Assembly (NCBI GenBank): GCA_013398955.1
Contig: VWPU01009611.1
Location: 1-64,000, forward strand
Reading direction: 5' to 3'
DNA length: 64,000 nt
Source: Callaeas wilsoni
Taxonomy: Eukaryota > Chordata > Aves > Passeriformes > Callaeidae
Under the pieces are notes generated by a model that saw nothing but the letters and a program-made list of their open reading frames with translations, did not search any database and had not been told where the DNA came from. Shown here piece by piece: positions 35,658 to 49,900 of this stretch. Made by a program: the position numbers and the translations under genes. How positions within the stretch are numbered: the first letter of the stretch is position 1; every line of letters begins with the position of its first letter.

Positions 35658-38600
35658 AAAAGTAAAACATTTCACTCCATCCCGCCTAGGCTCAGAATTT
35701 CTTTCCCACAGATATGACAAAATTAGAAACACATTTTCAGAGAAGGCCTAAATCCCAAATAGATGTGTGGCCTTCTGAAAGGCAGCTCTGCCCCTACAGC
35801 CTTCTCATTTTTTTCTGAGCAACCGTCTGCTTGGCCAATTAGATGTCTGACTATTAAAAATCCAATCTCAAGGAAAATGCTGTGATTCATGCAGAGTGGC
35901 TGTACAGTTTTTCTCTCTCTCACAGAGCAAAATGCACATGCTGACAACCAACCCATCTGCACAGATATGCAGCTTTTGGTTCCTCTGTCTATCAAGCTCA
36001 AACCAAGCTCTGCTTCCCTCCAAGTTGAAGTGCAGTGATAATAAGAGCATGACAAATTGATCATCTGCTGTGGCCAGTCCTTTGACACTGCTCTGTGAGC
36101 AGTTAGAATTTTTTGGGAACAAATTAAAGCTGAGATTAAAGCAGATCTGCACTCTAAGGACCAGATTGAATCTCTTGCTGCATCTGCAATAACTTAGTGG
36201 TTCCTGCCTGGTAAATGTGGGCTGTTGTTTTCTTTAGCTGCATCCACAAAATAGCTAAAATCAATTATAAAGATGATAAACTCACATAAATTAGTTACAG
36301 TTAATCAACACAAGAAAGGTTTGCATTGTACTGTGATCAGTAATTACCGGTTATTTCAGGTTCACTCTTGTGACTGTCACTTTTCTGTGACTTGTCTGTG
36401 TCTGGTTAAACCAGTTCATCACAGTGTAATACCAATGCCTCAGAAGTGGCTCAGCGTACTCCCTTTCTAGGATTAAACGTTACCTGTTGGCCCTTTTGCG
36501 CCTAAGAAAATAAAATTAATTTCAAAAAATATTTTTAAGTAAAACATTTACTTCAAAAGGCTGCCTTAAAAACATGCATTGGCATAAAAGGGAGCTGAGC
36601 AGATAGGCTTGAGCCTATGCCACAGCAATAGAGTGGTTTAGCAAATGCTTTATTGACTGTGGGCTTTTGTGACTGCTTAGGATTGCTTTCCTTTTATCTT
36701 TACCTTTTTAAAAATTACTTTGTCCAAATGAGTGCACATGTGAACACTGGTAGCTGGGACAGGCTCCCTCACGTTTTCTCACACAGCCTTTGCATATTAA
36801 CCCACTGTCATCCCCTGTACATAAATGGGTACCAACATCAACCCTCCTCGCACCTTCGGTTAACACACTCAGTGGACAGCAGAATCCTGCGTGGTGCTAC
36901 AGCGGGTACAGTACTCAGCAGACCAGAGGGTTCCTTTAAACACTGTCCAATTCCCTCCTCTCCTCCTCCTCTTCCATCCAGGTAACTTTCAAAGAATTCT
37001 GAAATATTTAAAGTTTATAAAAACATGTGCCAAGATGCCCAAGATAAAGGAGCATGGAAATGTACTTGAATAATGCCTTCTTATTTGGCAGACCTGCTGA
37101 AAACCTTTTATCATAATTAGAGCTGCTGAGGAGCTCTGTAACTATTTTCCATTTAAGGTGGTCATAATATTTGAAAAATAGCAAAATTCCTGTATGCTTT
37201 TTGAGCTCTGACATAAAATGATGGGAAACACAATACCTACATCATATTTAAGCACTCTGTGGAACACAATGCAGCATCAACACAACGCCAAGTACAAAAA
37301 ATGGAAAGGATTTTTTTGATAATATAATCCTCAAAAAGCTGCATAAGACAAACATAAAGGTGTCCTTGGAAGAAAATGGCAATATTTTGCCCATCCTCAG
37401 CTTTGCCAACTCATTCTAAAGTATTTTAGTAATGTCCATGAATGATTATGAATGTTGTCTTAGATGGTTGCCCATTGCCCTGAAGAAAATGTTTATGACC
37501 TGAATAGATTGATTATATTCTCCCCTTAAATATCATTCCTTCAGGACTAGTTATTGTTGAGTGTAAATGTGCCACTTTATATGCAAATAAAATGGACTGA
37601 GAGTGGAATAAGAAGTTCAGCATATATCTACTGACAAATCATCTTATTATGTTTTATATTAGCAGACGGAACATCTTGTGGTAGGAAATGTTAATAGACC
37701 TCAACAGGATGCAGTGCTTGCGTCCTTGTTTCTAGAAAACCTTAGCCAAACTTCCAATTATTTTCTTGTATTCACCTTTGCTTCATTTGGAAAGGGTTTT
37801 AATTGAATGGTAAGAAAAAGTGATATATTGAATGCAAGAAAAAGTATCTAAAACTCATTAATACCTAATATTAGTAAAGCAATTTAATAGCAGTGATATA
37901 AATTAAAAATAGAAGGTAATGTATGTTGAATGCTCTATTAAAGAGGATTCAAAACAACTAACTCACATTAGTGCAAGTCAATGGACTCATAACCCAGAGA
38001 CTCCTGGAATAAACCTTGCTTGGAGTTAGCAGAGCTCATCATGATCAAACCAAGGCCATTCCACACTGATCTACACACTTCACTCATAAAATCCTTTCAT
38101 TTCTCAGGAGGAGAAGGAATCATAATGCACAGACTTTTGCCCTAATTTTTTCCTGAGGTGCCCAAAACGACAGCCCACTGCCTGCCATCAGGCAGGAAGG
38201 ACAGTGAAGATATTTACCAGCTCTTGGAAGATAGTTTTTAAATAAAGGAAAGATCCAGGAGATCTGAAGGGGAAAGGATGGTATCTCTAGAAGGTACAAG
38301 GGCAGAGAGATGTCTTGGTTTGATTCTCTCTTGGGAGTTTCCCACAGCATTAAAAATTATTCCAATTAAAAATTATTAATGTCTCAGGGACAAAAAACCT
38401 CATGGATTAGGAATGATGGTCAGTTCCTGGTCTAACTTTTCTCATCTATGAAGAAAACTGTGAGTCTTCAATAAGGCGAACTAGCAAAACCAAAACCACC
38501 ATTAGCAATACCAAACCCATCTCTTCTTTCCATGTGATCTGCTATTTGAGGAAGATAAACTTGGAATGAAGTTGCATAAACATATTAAAAGAAGTTATCC

Positions 38601-39346
38601 ATTCCTATGGTTTAAATTTTGTTATGGTTTGAAATACATCTTTTAATTTGAATAAAGCACATAACATTAGTTGAATACAAACAGTTGAATGAAATTTTAT
38701 GGAGTGCTTTAATATATCTTCTTCTCCCATATTTTTAGCTGAACTTTTAATTAATGTAATTATACCATGTTTTTTTATAGCATTAGTCAAAATCATCTGG
38801 AGACAACCTGACTGAGTTCAAAAGAGTCAGGTTAAATGTGACGCTCTGGATCAGGGCATGATAATTAAAAGAAAATCACCATCAGAATGATTTAATCATA
38901 GATACGTCTTGACACAGAATTATTGCCCTTCAAGTGTGAACTTAATTATTGAATCTGCTGCTGGGGATCCTCAAACACCATTGAAGCTCAAAATACTCAG
39001 GGCCTCTGAGATGCCCCCACTTCAGAGATGGACTGGCTCCAACAATGGGATCATTGGGTTCATCAGCATGGGAATACATAAGCAGAATATATAATCTGTG
39101 TGTTGCATTTACACTGCTAATGTGTTCATAGCTGGGTTGGCTGTTAATTTAGGATTCTATACAAAGTACCAGGAGCATAGGGAGACATAAAAAACACTAC
39201 ATGAGGCATAAAAAAATTTTAAAAATTGTTCCCCCATTCTCTTCCTAAATCCTTGTGCAGTTTTGAAAACAAAAGTTATGAAAGTCCTTCTTTCGCTAGA
39301 GATCTGCTCATTTGGAAGGTATCAGCAACATTTGAATTCTGAAGAA
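35658..39346 (-). other. NCKAP5 upstream intron, no gene seen
   Basis: It holds a pyrimidine-only CTCCT-type tract at about 36950-36974 and otherwise ordinary A+T-rich sequence. Minus-strand open frames at 35723-36152 overlap each other and resemble nothing known. Confidence 0.5.
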
Positions 39347-39426
39347 CAGATAGATAACGAACAGATTCATTGATTGATTGACTGATAGATTAGATATAGA
39401 TGATATAAATATAGATAAATAAATAA
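39347..39426 (+). repeat. Degenerate GATA/GATT tetranucleotide repeat
   Basis: Runs of AGATAGATA, TTGATTGATTGACTGATAGA and ATAGATAAATAAATAA form an old, decayed tetranucleotide microsatellite. Confidence 0.85.
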
Positions 39427-42117
39427 GGATTATGACAAAACAGCCCATAATATTTTAAGCTCCTTTTAGCAATCTGTACAAACAGACTGAAACAAAATTT
39501 GGGAAAAAGCCCCAACAACCAAACCCTGCTACATTTAGCTTTTGCATGCCAATTCACAACTCAGAGATCGTTTTTATAGCTATAATAATCCTATGAAAGT
39601 GAAATAAAACTGCTCCTGGTATTCCTTAAACTGTTGTGGCACTATCAGGAACTTCTATATTATGAGGAGATATTTGAGCCCATCATCTCCAATTTCCAGA
39701 TAATATACTGACTTAATCACCACTCTCCACAATACAAAGTACGCAATCTTTCTGCCTTTTGTTCATTTTTTACATCTGAGAACAGTAGTGTTTCAGTCTT
39801 CTATACATCATCTACTCCCACATCTGTCTCACACTATATAACTGTTCTTTACAATTCCTGCCACGCTTATTTTTGTTGCTAAATTGAAATCTTGTGCATA
39901 ATTATGTGAGGTTGCTATGGAGATTATGTGTGATTTGTCATGAGGAAAATCTATTGTGTTTGAGATAATTCTGCACAATAGTGACCGCTGAATCTTTCCT
40001 CTCCACCGCCCCGGGGATTAGGAGAAAGTACCTGCCAGGCTGTTCACAGTTACAAACCAAACAGGTTTTATAAACAGAAGTTTGTGCACTGCACAGAAGA
40101 CAAGGATGTTCCCTCTTTTAGGCAGATGGATATGAACTGGTGCAGGGTGATGTTGATGTGCATATTTTAAAGAATTCATCAGAGGTATTTTTAAAGTGTT
40201 TGTAAAGTTCCTTTGATGACAATGCCTCCAGTCAAGGCCCATGATTTCCCATGAAGGAGATCTGGTACGGTGTAAATTCAAACTAGTTACAATTGTGTGG
40301 ACAGCACTTTGAAAATTATGTAGACAGCAGTGCCTTGAAACTTAACTTCTCCATCCCTAGCTCAGTGTCCTTTTCAGAGCTGGGCAAGCTCACTTTGATT
40401 GATCACTGCACATCAGTCACAAGCAATTCAGCCTGTCCAGCTTGGGCTGAACAATAACTAGGGGCTAACACAGCTTTCAGCCAAGGTCATGGGTTAGCCC
40501 AAGGAGCAACTTCCCTCCTTCCTCAGGCTTGGACTATCCCAGAAAGCACACGTATTTGCATAACAAGTGGACAGGAAAACAGAAACATGCCAAGCTTTTC
40601 CACCATGGAAAATCCAACTAAAGAAATCACAGAGATTTGGTAAGAAAATCCCTCCTGTTTTAGGCAGAGTTAGAGTACAAACCCTGCAAGTTTCTGGGAG
40701 CAAAGAAACATACTCATAGAAACAGGATGTTCACAAGGAAGCTGCAATTCAAGAAGCTGTTTTGGAATAGCCTGTTCACGTGACAACTCCAAAATAATAT
40801 CTAAAGCCTTGGACAGTCACAGATTCTGCAGTTCAGGTCATCATCGTATGGCTACCACTGAGGTGGTGCAGGTGTGATGTCCTTTACTACCCTGGTAATG
40901 CTCGATGGAAGGGAAGGGGCAAAAACTATAGAGGCAGAAAAATAATTAGATCTTTAAAAACTTCAAAACATTCATCATCCTCTGCCACTCTTTCATTCCT
41001 CATAAGTGACCATCAGCATTTTTACTAACCTTCTACACATCACCTTGTAAATTTTATTTTTATGCAATTATTGATGAATATTTGCTGGCCTAAGCAATTC
41101 TCAAATCACCAGTAATAGAAAAAACATTAAGATGCAGCTTGTAACAGAAGGACAAACACACCCTGAGGTGTACGTATCTTTATGCAGAGCAACTGCTGGC
41201 TTCCTCACATAATCTTGTATTAACCTACTGCTCGGGACTGCTGTCTGTGAGCACAGGAATACATCTGAAATGGAGATTCTTTAATTAAATCCTGACTTTC
41301 CATAAGAAACTACTACAGCCAAGCCTTTGGAAAAAAACCCATCCATATGACACCCTTTCACTCAGTGGTTCACACTTCAGAAGCAACAGGACTTTGAATG
41401 ATTCTTTCATATCCCCCATCCCCTGCACTGCCCGCTTGCCATCCAGCCTGGCTGGGGTTTGCAACACTTTGATTGCTGCCCCACCGTGCTCTGAAGGGGT
41501 AATCTGCTTCAAAAGCTGTGTAAATTGATTGCTTTGACTTTGGTGACATAAAAAAAAAAAAAATCCAAGTTTGCTCTAGTGGTTCATAACGTTGCCAGAA
41601 CCCTCGAAGGAATTTACAGCCTCATTATGCACTACTGGGAATACATTATTCTATATATATATTGCTGGTGTTACAATGGTGTTAAATAATAGAGCTTTTT
41701 AGTACTTGAAAAGCTCTTCTACAGCACCTTTTGAATGTAGTTGATAAAATGCAGTCAGGTAAAGCCCATTATTGACTTTAACCAAGCTGTTACACTACTC
41801 TATGCATTTTTAAGCATTATTTTTTGTTATTAGAATTAACACGAAAGTCTGAAAGAGGTCTTTTAAAATAAGAATAAATGAGAGAAAATCAAGGAATGGT
41901 GGTTAAAAACTCAACTGTGTTGCTCAGGCATACAGGTTTTGAAATGCTGCATACAAGAAAATTGTGCAATTCATTGCCTCCCAGATATATGCCAAAAATG
42001 TTCTCCAAAAGAAAGGGTGAGTAGAGGTGATCTGGAAAGGGCTTTTAATCTGTGTGATAAATTGCCAAACGCCATTACATTTAATGAGTCTCATCAATGC
42101 AGTGCTGGAATAGCAGG
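39427..42117 (-). other. NCKAP5 upstream intron, cysteine-rich open frame on + strand
   Basis: The + frame at about 41882-42130 is rich in Cys codons and has a donor-like GTGAGT at 42017. It is not recognised, and it ends in the AAAT repeat. An A-run lies at 41551-41564. No established gene. Confidence 0.4.
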
Positions 42118-42140
42118 AATAAATAAATAAATAAATAAAA
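42118..42140 (+). repeat. (AAAT)n microsatellite
   Basis: About five AAAT units. Confidence 0.85.
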
Positions 42141-45100
42141 CCCTATCAAAAAAGTAGTACAAACAATTGCATGAATTAATAATAAGAATCCCATTAATGC
42201 ATGCATAATTTAGAGAAGTTAATGAAGCCAATTTAAAGTTTTACTAATGTATATTTGATTCTGTGAAGTCTAATTTTCTAAAGAGGTCTTAATGCTCCCT
42301 TTCACTATTTATTCCCTCGATCTGCCCCCCATTTAAGAAATGAGCTCTTCTGGAAAAAAGCATGAAATTTAATGGAAAATTGTATTTTCTGCAGGATTTT
42401 AGAACTGTATTGTGAATCTCTCATTCCTGTAGAATACTCAGTGACTTAAATACACAAACCTATAAGAAGCACAGAGCCATCATTTACATCTGTAACAACT
42501 GAGAAACATGTCCATGCAGCCTTTGGAACCCTGCTAGGAGGATCTATTGTTTCCAGTATTCAGATCCTATTACTGTCATTTTATTGGAATAAAAAACCCT
42601 TGAGGAAAAGCTTCATATTTGGCCAAACGTTAAAGAAATATTCAAAGGGGAACCATCATGCATCTACATATCTTCAGAATATTTTTACACCTTTGCACGT
42701 TCTTACAGGCAAAGAGATCCATCTTGATCTGCAATAGAGAAATGAGGTAAGGAGTTAAAATTCTGCTACACTTCTTTCTAAGCAGCAGATACTATTTGTG
42801 CACTTCCAAGATATAATTCCTTGTCACTTTATGGTTAAAATAATTAAAAGAGGAAGCTGTGAGCAGAAAATAAAGTTATGAACAAGAGGCATCTACGGAT
42901 AATTAGAAATAATGAAACTCAAGTCGTGGGTAGTTCTACAGTTGGGAAATAAGAAAAACGTGTTGATTGGCATCAACATCTGCTCGCAGAAAATGTTTGT
43001 TTTGAAAATGTCATTTTCATGTACTGGCTGTGGCCAATCCACTTTCTCCCTGCCCTTGGGAGTTCCTTTGGTGGAGTGGTTTCCAGGTTGCAGTGAGACG
43101 GACAGTGTCACCCTCTGCTGTTCTAGGGAAGCTGCCATCCAGGCTCTGAGGTTTGTTCCAGGTCGAATGAGGACAGAAAGGCAGATGCCTCCAGGATAAA
43201 ACAGAAATCAGCAGGTGGGTAGTGAGAGGACCTTGAGGGATCCATTTGCTCTGTGGCTCTGAGAAGTGTTTACCTCCATCTAGAAATAATTCTTTCACAC
43301 TGGTTCTTTAGAGCTGACACTGGGGCTTTCAGAAACGAGAGGTCTCACTTTAGCCCTGGTAGCAAGTGGGCTCTTTATTAAGGGTCTGAACCGAGGCAGT
43401 GTGGGGAACATTCTTGCACATCCCCTTGAAGAACTCTGGTATTTACGGTGTATTTATAACCTCGGTTTTCTGCTCATCTCTGAACAGGGGGATTCAGGTT
43501 TTTTGGGCCATCCTCTTGGCGTGTCTCACCAGACAGCACACTTGTACGAGGCTGCTTTTGGGGCACTTTTACCTGTGAAATGTTTTGCAAATTGCACAAG
43601 ATTTTTTATTTATCTCTTCTTAAGTAAACTCTGGTTTGAAAAAAAATAAAAAGAAGATTAAATTTGAAGTGCCAAAGATTTACAGTAGCTACGCTCCAAG
43701 AGTGCCAGAGCTGAGTGAAGAGGGCAACATACTATCCTGCAAGGAATTGGGCTTCATGATCTGACTCTGCAGAAATGACACTTAAAAGCCCCTGGTGATG
43801 TCTGTTTTAAGTTGCAGTGCAGCTGACAGTGATGTTACCAGCTGACATCAATCATAGACCCACTCTTTAACTAGGAGAGAACCCACAGATATGTGAATTC
43901 TCTTAAAAGCACAGACAATATTGGTTGCTGATCTTTTCTCCTCCTCAAGAGGTATGTTTAGTTATATTTTGAAATTCTTCCACTCAGGAAACATATTAAA
44001 TCCCGTCCTTTTGCTGTGCAGCAAATGGTAATTATTTACCACAAGACATATTTAAGAAAATATAAGAAATCGCTGATGAGCATCCCAGCAAAGGCTGTGT
44101 GCTTAATACCTACATTTACATTTCCAGTGTCCAGCATTTCCAATTAGCTACTTCTGTGGAGGTTTTCTGCCAGATGACAAGAGCTTTGTTACACTTATCA
44201 TACCTCAGTCTGAGCCGGGGTACAGCACTATAATATTGTTTCAAGTCACTAAAAAACTACTCCTGATTGTCTCCATTCAACCCTAGTTCCCTAAAAACTG
44301 AATATACCTTTCCAAAGAGTCCCAACACTCTTTACCTTGTCCAGCTGCTGACCAGATACTAGAGCTCTACTTATCTTCTCAGTTACGAATTTTAATTCAA
44401 AAGGATTCAGACCCATCCCAGTTCTCCTCCTTCATTTCAGCAATATTTTCCTCACTTAGTTGCTTGCAAAAGCATAAGCTCATTATGTACTGTCCAACAC
44501 TCATCAGAAGATTATCGTATTGTATTAATTTTCACACCTAATATTGCATTTCTTACTTGTGATAAAGTTTCTCAGAACAGAGAGACACAAATTACTTTGG
44601 AGTGGCAATTTGTAAAGAAGATTAGTCTGGCAAAGAAGATCTGAAGAGTTTGTTTCTAATCATTTCCATAGATAATCTTTACAGGAAATTCTAATAGGAA
44701 GCTCCAATAATCAAGCAATTTATGCCAAAATAAGCTCTAGTATTCTCCACCTTCAGATACTACATTCATTCCATTAAGATCTGTAGACATTGTGAATAAC
44801 ACAAGACTCCTAAAGTAACAATGAACATTAATTTTATTATCCAATTTATAAAGTACACACGTCATGTGCTTGCCTTCAGATTCCATTTAATTGTGCCTTA
44901 TACCTAAAGGAGTTCTATCACATTAGGTGGACTGTGTTATGCATCTGTGATCAATTCTAAGCATTATTTCACAGCTCAGTGCTTCGAGTGCAATAAGGAG
45001 GAGCTAAAGGCTTTGGCTACCATTCTGCGTATGCATGAAAGTTGACCTGGAAAAGAGCACAGCTTTTAATAACATCTTGTAACTTTTAGTTTGCTCATGA

Positions 45101-46300
45101 CAGAACAAACACTCTGGGATACATCATCTTCCCTCAGTACCAGCTTTCCAAGCCTCAGAATTACAAGATCAAAGTGACAGCAAAGAAAACTGCACATGCC
45201 ACACAGGCTCAGCCAAGGCCCTACACCACTCGTGCACCCTACCTTCAAAACATGCAGGCACTCACTACCTCTGTTGCCAACGGAATTATGCAAACCTCTA
45301 ACACAGCAACTCAAAAATGAACATTTGAACTCCACTGAACTCACCACATGCCCACCACACAGGTTTTTAGATCATCCTTTTGTGTTCCTACCTCAGACAG
45401 GTATATTTATACCAAACAGGATGATATCTGAGAACGGCCACTCTGCCAAGACTGACATTTCCAAAGCAAAGTTCATGCTGAAATGCCAGCTGCAATGTGG
45501 CAACAAGCACCTGGTGATAGGCAGCTCTGTCATCCTGGAGGTGACAGCCCTGCTGATTCCTGCCTGGCACTTCCCAGAGATGGAGATCTGAGGGGAGTCA
45601 TCTCATTGATGAGAGCACATTAAACATCTTTTAACCAAACTTGAGATTTTTTGCTAGTCAAGACTATAGTCATATTCTTAGTTCAATGTCACCAGGAGAG
45701 AAAGCATTGCCACAGTTCAGTCTTTTGGGTTAATTAGGAAAAAATTAATAGATTACATTTATTATTCATTTGTAAGGCATAATTTTGTCATCAGTGATGC
45801 AGCCCAGATTGCTTCATCACAGCAAGCAGAAAGAACAAAAGAGAAAAAGAACAAACTGCTGAGACTCATTAGTGTCTCCTAGTCACATCCCATACATGCA
45901 CATATGCCCACTGACAGGAAGGAACAGGAAATCATGGAAAACCACCCAATTGCAGCTTTTTCTTCCCTAAATTTCAATCTACATGGTCCACTCCATCAGC
46001 TTATCCAAGACACCTACGGTGTATAAAAGGAGAAATAACAAAGCATCTATTTTATCTTTCCCTTCTCATTCTACAGGGGAAAATAGCGGAATTTACCATG
46101 TGTCCATTTGTGTACTCAACTGAGCCAGCAGAGTAGGTTACATGTGGGATGGAATTACTGATGTAAAGCTAAAGCTAAGGAAACAAATCTGACTCTCTAT
46201 TCTGGAAAGAATTGATTTTTTTTTTATTTTTATATTCTCTTTACATTACTTCTGGAAAAAAAATTGTATTTCCCACAGTAAAATGTAGCTTCTCTCTTTT
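42141..46300 (-). other. NCKAP5 upstream intron, one small exon-like interval on + strand
   Basis: The interval 42709-42746 on + has strong splice-like borders and is described in the findings. The + open frame at 45196-45591 (131 codons) resembles nothing known. No transposon was recognised. Confidence 0.45.
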
Positions 46301-46350
46301 TTGGGATGCAGCTGTTTGGAAGCTGTTTGGGATGCAGGTGTTTGGAAGGA
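46301..46350 (+). repeat. 26-bp tandem duplication (2 imperfect copies)
   Basis: GGGATGCAGCTGTTTGGAAG starts at 46303 and GGGATGCAGGTGTTTGGAAG at 46329. The copies differ by C to G inside the unit. Confidence 0.9.
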
Positions 46351-46689
46351 CAAGGAGGAGCAGAAGCCAGTAAATTGATGATTTTTAAGTATGAGGGGCT
46401 GAGACTTTGGACAGATCTGTCCTTCAACAGAGAGTCAGCAAAGGGAACAGAGAACCAGGACGATGCCCACAATCACATGTTGATCCCGCGTGGACTGGCA
46501 CGCCACTTGTAGATTTTTCAGTCTGTCCAGCTTCATTCCTGCATGTTATGTTCTGCAATAACCAATATTATGAATCACGGATGTTTACACCACCTAGGCC
46601 AGCTGTACTGTCCTGCAGCTTTGGTGGCAGCCTATGCACTGCTCGGAGATGAAACTCAAACTTAGCTGCTAGACAGCACTTCCCACAGG

Positions 46690-46940
46690 GGCACGAAGCA
46701 GCCCCGTTCAGTGGAGTGCAATTAAAAGAAGAGGTCGCCGTGCTGCTGCAGAAAGCATCAATTGTGCATTCATCAGTCCTGCAGCAGAGCCCCTTCAGCC
46801 CTGCCAAGGCTCCCTCTGTGCCCCTCTGCGTGCCGGGGCCGGCGCAGGAACGCGAGTCAACTCTCAAACAACGAGTTTGCGGCTAACCAAGAGCGCTCTG
46901 TTGAATTCTCCTTTTGATACAAGTTCAACCGTGGTCGAAT
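46690..46940. promoter_or_regulatory. CpG-enriched patch
   Basis: About a dozen CpG lie here, densest at 46825-46895, where CGTGCCGGGGCCGGCGCAGG is followed by AACGCGAG, AACGAG, GCGGC and AGCGCTC. The flanks are A+T-rich. It may be a distal regulatory element or an antisense promoter. No first exon can be defined. Confidence 0.3.
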
Positions 46941-49900
46941 TTGCTCACAAACAAAGCTGAAGGGCTAATAAACACACTGGGGAGAAGAAGAAAATTGTAG
47001 TGACCTATAATATCAGGACACACGGAAACTTGCAATTATTCCATGCTTCGGAGGGAATTAGCAGAGATAATTAGTGTAAAGAGGTACAGAGGAAATTTTG
47101 ATAGGTTACACAGAAGCCTGGTGATGTTGTTCTGCTATTCCACACAAGTGTGCCATAACTGTATTGTCATTGCCAGGAAGTGCTTTGTGAGATTTTAGGA
47201 CAAAAAACCGACAAAAAAACAAACAAAAAAAACCCACAAAATCTTACAGGAAAATGAGAAAGAATTTCAATAGGACATTTCACCTTTTGGTTTTTGTAGA
47301 TTGACACCTGATTTGTGAAGGGGAAACGGCCCAAATTTGAGCTGTTGCTCTACTTTAAAGCCATGTGGCCACCATCATCACAACTGCAATAGGTGCAATA
47401 CATAATCCAAGCGTCTCTTGAAAAACTGAAAGGAGCTGAAACACAGAACCTTGCCCAGGGCTTCCTGAAGGTGGGCGAGAACTTTACAAGAAGTTGAGAA
47501 ACTGAAAAATCTTCATTTTCTGTAGTTCAGAGAAAAGTTTGAGGGTTTTTTATCATGGAGTTCTCTTGCAATAAATTCAACCTTACATTGCCAAAAGGAT
47601 GTTAAATCTTGGTTTTCAGCAGGAATTCAAGAACTACTGACTGCTTGTTTTATTTATTTAACCTTCATAGGAAAACATGTAGGGCTGAAGCTTTTGCAGC
47701 TGTGACTACAAAGGTGCATCATTCATGAGTTTTCTCTATCTGACACTAGTACAAAGGACATGGAGCATCATAGATGTTAGAGAGTGAGAAAGAGACTGAG
47801 CTGATTTTAAAATTATTTCTCTCCATTTCATTGCGGAGACAGAGAAATAATTTCCTTCCCCTTTCATATACTGAAAATACGCTTTCATAAGAGTTTTCAG
47901 CAGTTAATCCACATTTTATTACTCTCTTCACTAAATCTGAGGAAACATGTACCTTATTTTAGTGAAAATTCACTGTAGATTATGGTTGCTTGAAAGTTAT
48001 GTGATGAAACCCAACACCAGACACAGTGCTGAAGATTTTCCACTTCATTTCAAATGAAAGATGTGCCAAGCTCACAAATATCCCTATAAAGACAGCCAAG
48101 AAAGTGCAGGACAATACAGCATCTGAGCTTTGTTTGTCCCAAATAACTAAAACCCCAAGCCAATCAAACTTTTGTGCAAATAAAAACCCCAACAGCATTT
48201 GGAAGAAAGCTCTGTCACACTTCTGATTTGTCTGCCTGCTTTCTCAGAGCATATTTTCAGGGTACAAAGAACAGCCAAAGTAACGTGCCTCCTCTCTCCT
48301 GCATCAAAATGAGTTGGACAAAACCTGTACACAGCTGTTTTAAAAAGCATTACATGGTTATTCAGTGTACCTGCATACTTGGTCACATTAATTCAGATTA
48401 AATAAGAAATATGTAAATTCAGTGGAGCTGTTGTGCTCCTCTGGAGGTCACATCTTTTGTGCAGACTGCAACAGACTCCAGGAGATTCTCATTGTAGCTT
48501 TTTCTTAAGATAGACCCCACTATGACAATTCATCTGCAGATCAGTGCAGTCTAATTTTTTCACTCTAGAAAATAATCAACCAAGCCTGACTCAGTAATAC
48601 AGATTACAGCTGCCTGCTTGTGTATGAAATACTGCTTGAAAAGGTGAGGAGATGACTCAGTGGGTGCCTCCACAGGACATCATCAGTAGGGTATGTCCTG
48701 ACACAGATACTCTGCAGATACTCTGCTGACACTCATCTGCAGTAGGAGCAGAGAGAATCCACTCATCATGGAGTAGCTTATTTTCATAAAAGGCAGTCTA
48801 GTTCTGTACCCTCTCGTTATCCAGGTCAGAACAGATCAGTGAACTGATAAACATGGCCGGGATATCCAGATGTGCCCTTCTTTCCCAGAGCAAAGCCTAC
48901 CTGCCTGCCTTAGTTGTGCCCTTTCTTGAGTGAAGACAAGCTCAATGGATGTCAAGAAGTCACTGTCCATGAGTTAGAACTCTCAGTAGTACATAAAGCT
49001 GAATATTTTAAAGCTGCATTGATACATCCCTTGCTATAATAAAAAATATGTTATAATGAATTAATACAGTAGTCATGTAAACACACATTCCAAAACAGTC
49101 TGTGGTACAAAAGAGTTCCTTTGTCACTACCTAGATATTCCATCAAATCAAGCTTCATGTATTTAATCTGGATTGGTACATGTTATTCATTATTACAGTC
49201 ACACAACACTTGGTATTTAATTCCTTCCCTATGTGACTGAAGCACTGCCACCGTCAGTGATGCACTGAGGATCTATGGTCACCCAACCAAAGCAACACAT
49301 TCTGCTGGTGGGACAATCTAAACACATGGCAGTAGGCACCTGGGTATCCAAACCCTCTGGTCTAACCAATCTGAAGCTTCAGGAGCTGAATCCCCAGATG
49401 CAGATGAAACAGTTCCTCATTAGGTAACTTCTAAGCTATCACTTGTTCTTCGTGTTAGAAAAACTGCAACTTATTGCAGGCCAAAAAAATATTCAAGCAC
49501 TGCAAAATACTGAGACTATAATACAAGCTATGAGGAGAAATATGATAAGTACTAATTCTTCTTCAGTGTGGAATCTCTTATTTCTGAGGATATGCTTACA
49601 ATTCTGTTAGCTCAGAATCTTGAATCTTATTTTGTGTTTGCAAAAACAGGACACTCAGGTCCTTACAGTGAGGCCCTTGACTTCAGTCAGGGTAAAACCA
49701 CTGCCAAACCTGCAAGAGATTGATGACTTCTAAACTGAGAAACAGCAAACAAAAACCAGAAATTGTTGTTTTCGTTTTAGTCTGGTGTTCTTTGTGAGCT
49801 TGATACTGCTCAGGGTTTCACTTCACATCCTTTGCAGGGTTCTCTTGGTAAAAACAAAGCCAAACAAGTTTCTCCAAAGCATGCAAGGATGCAGGCTTCC

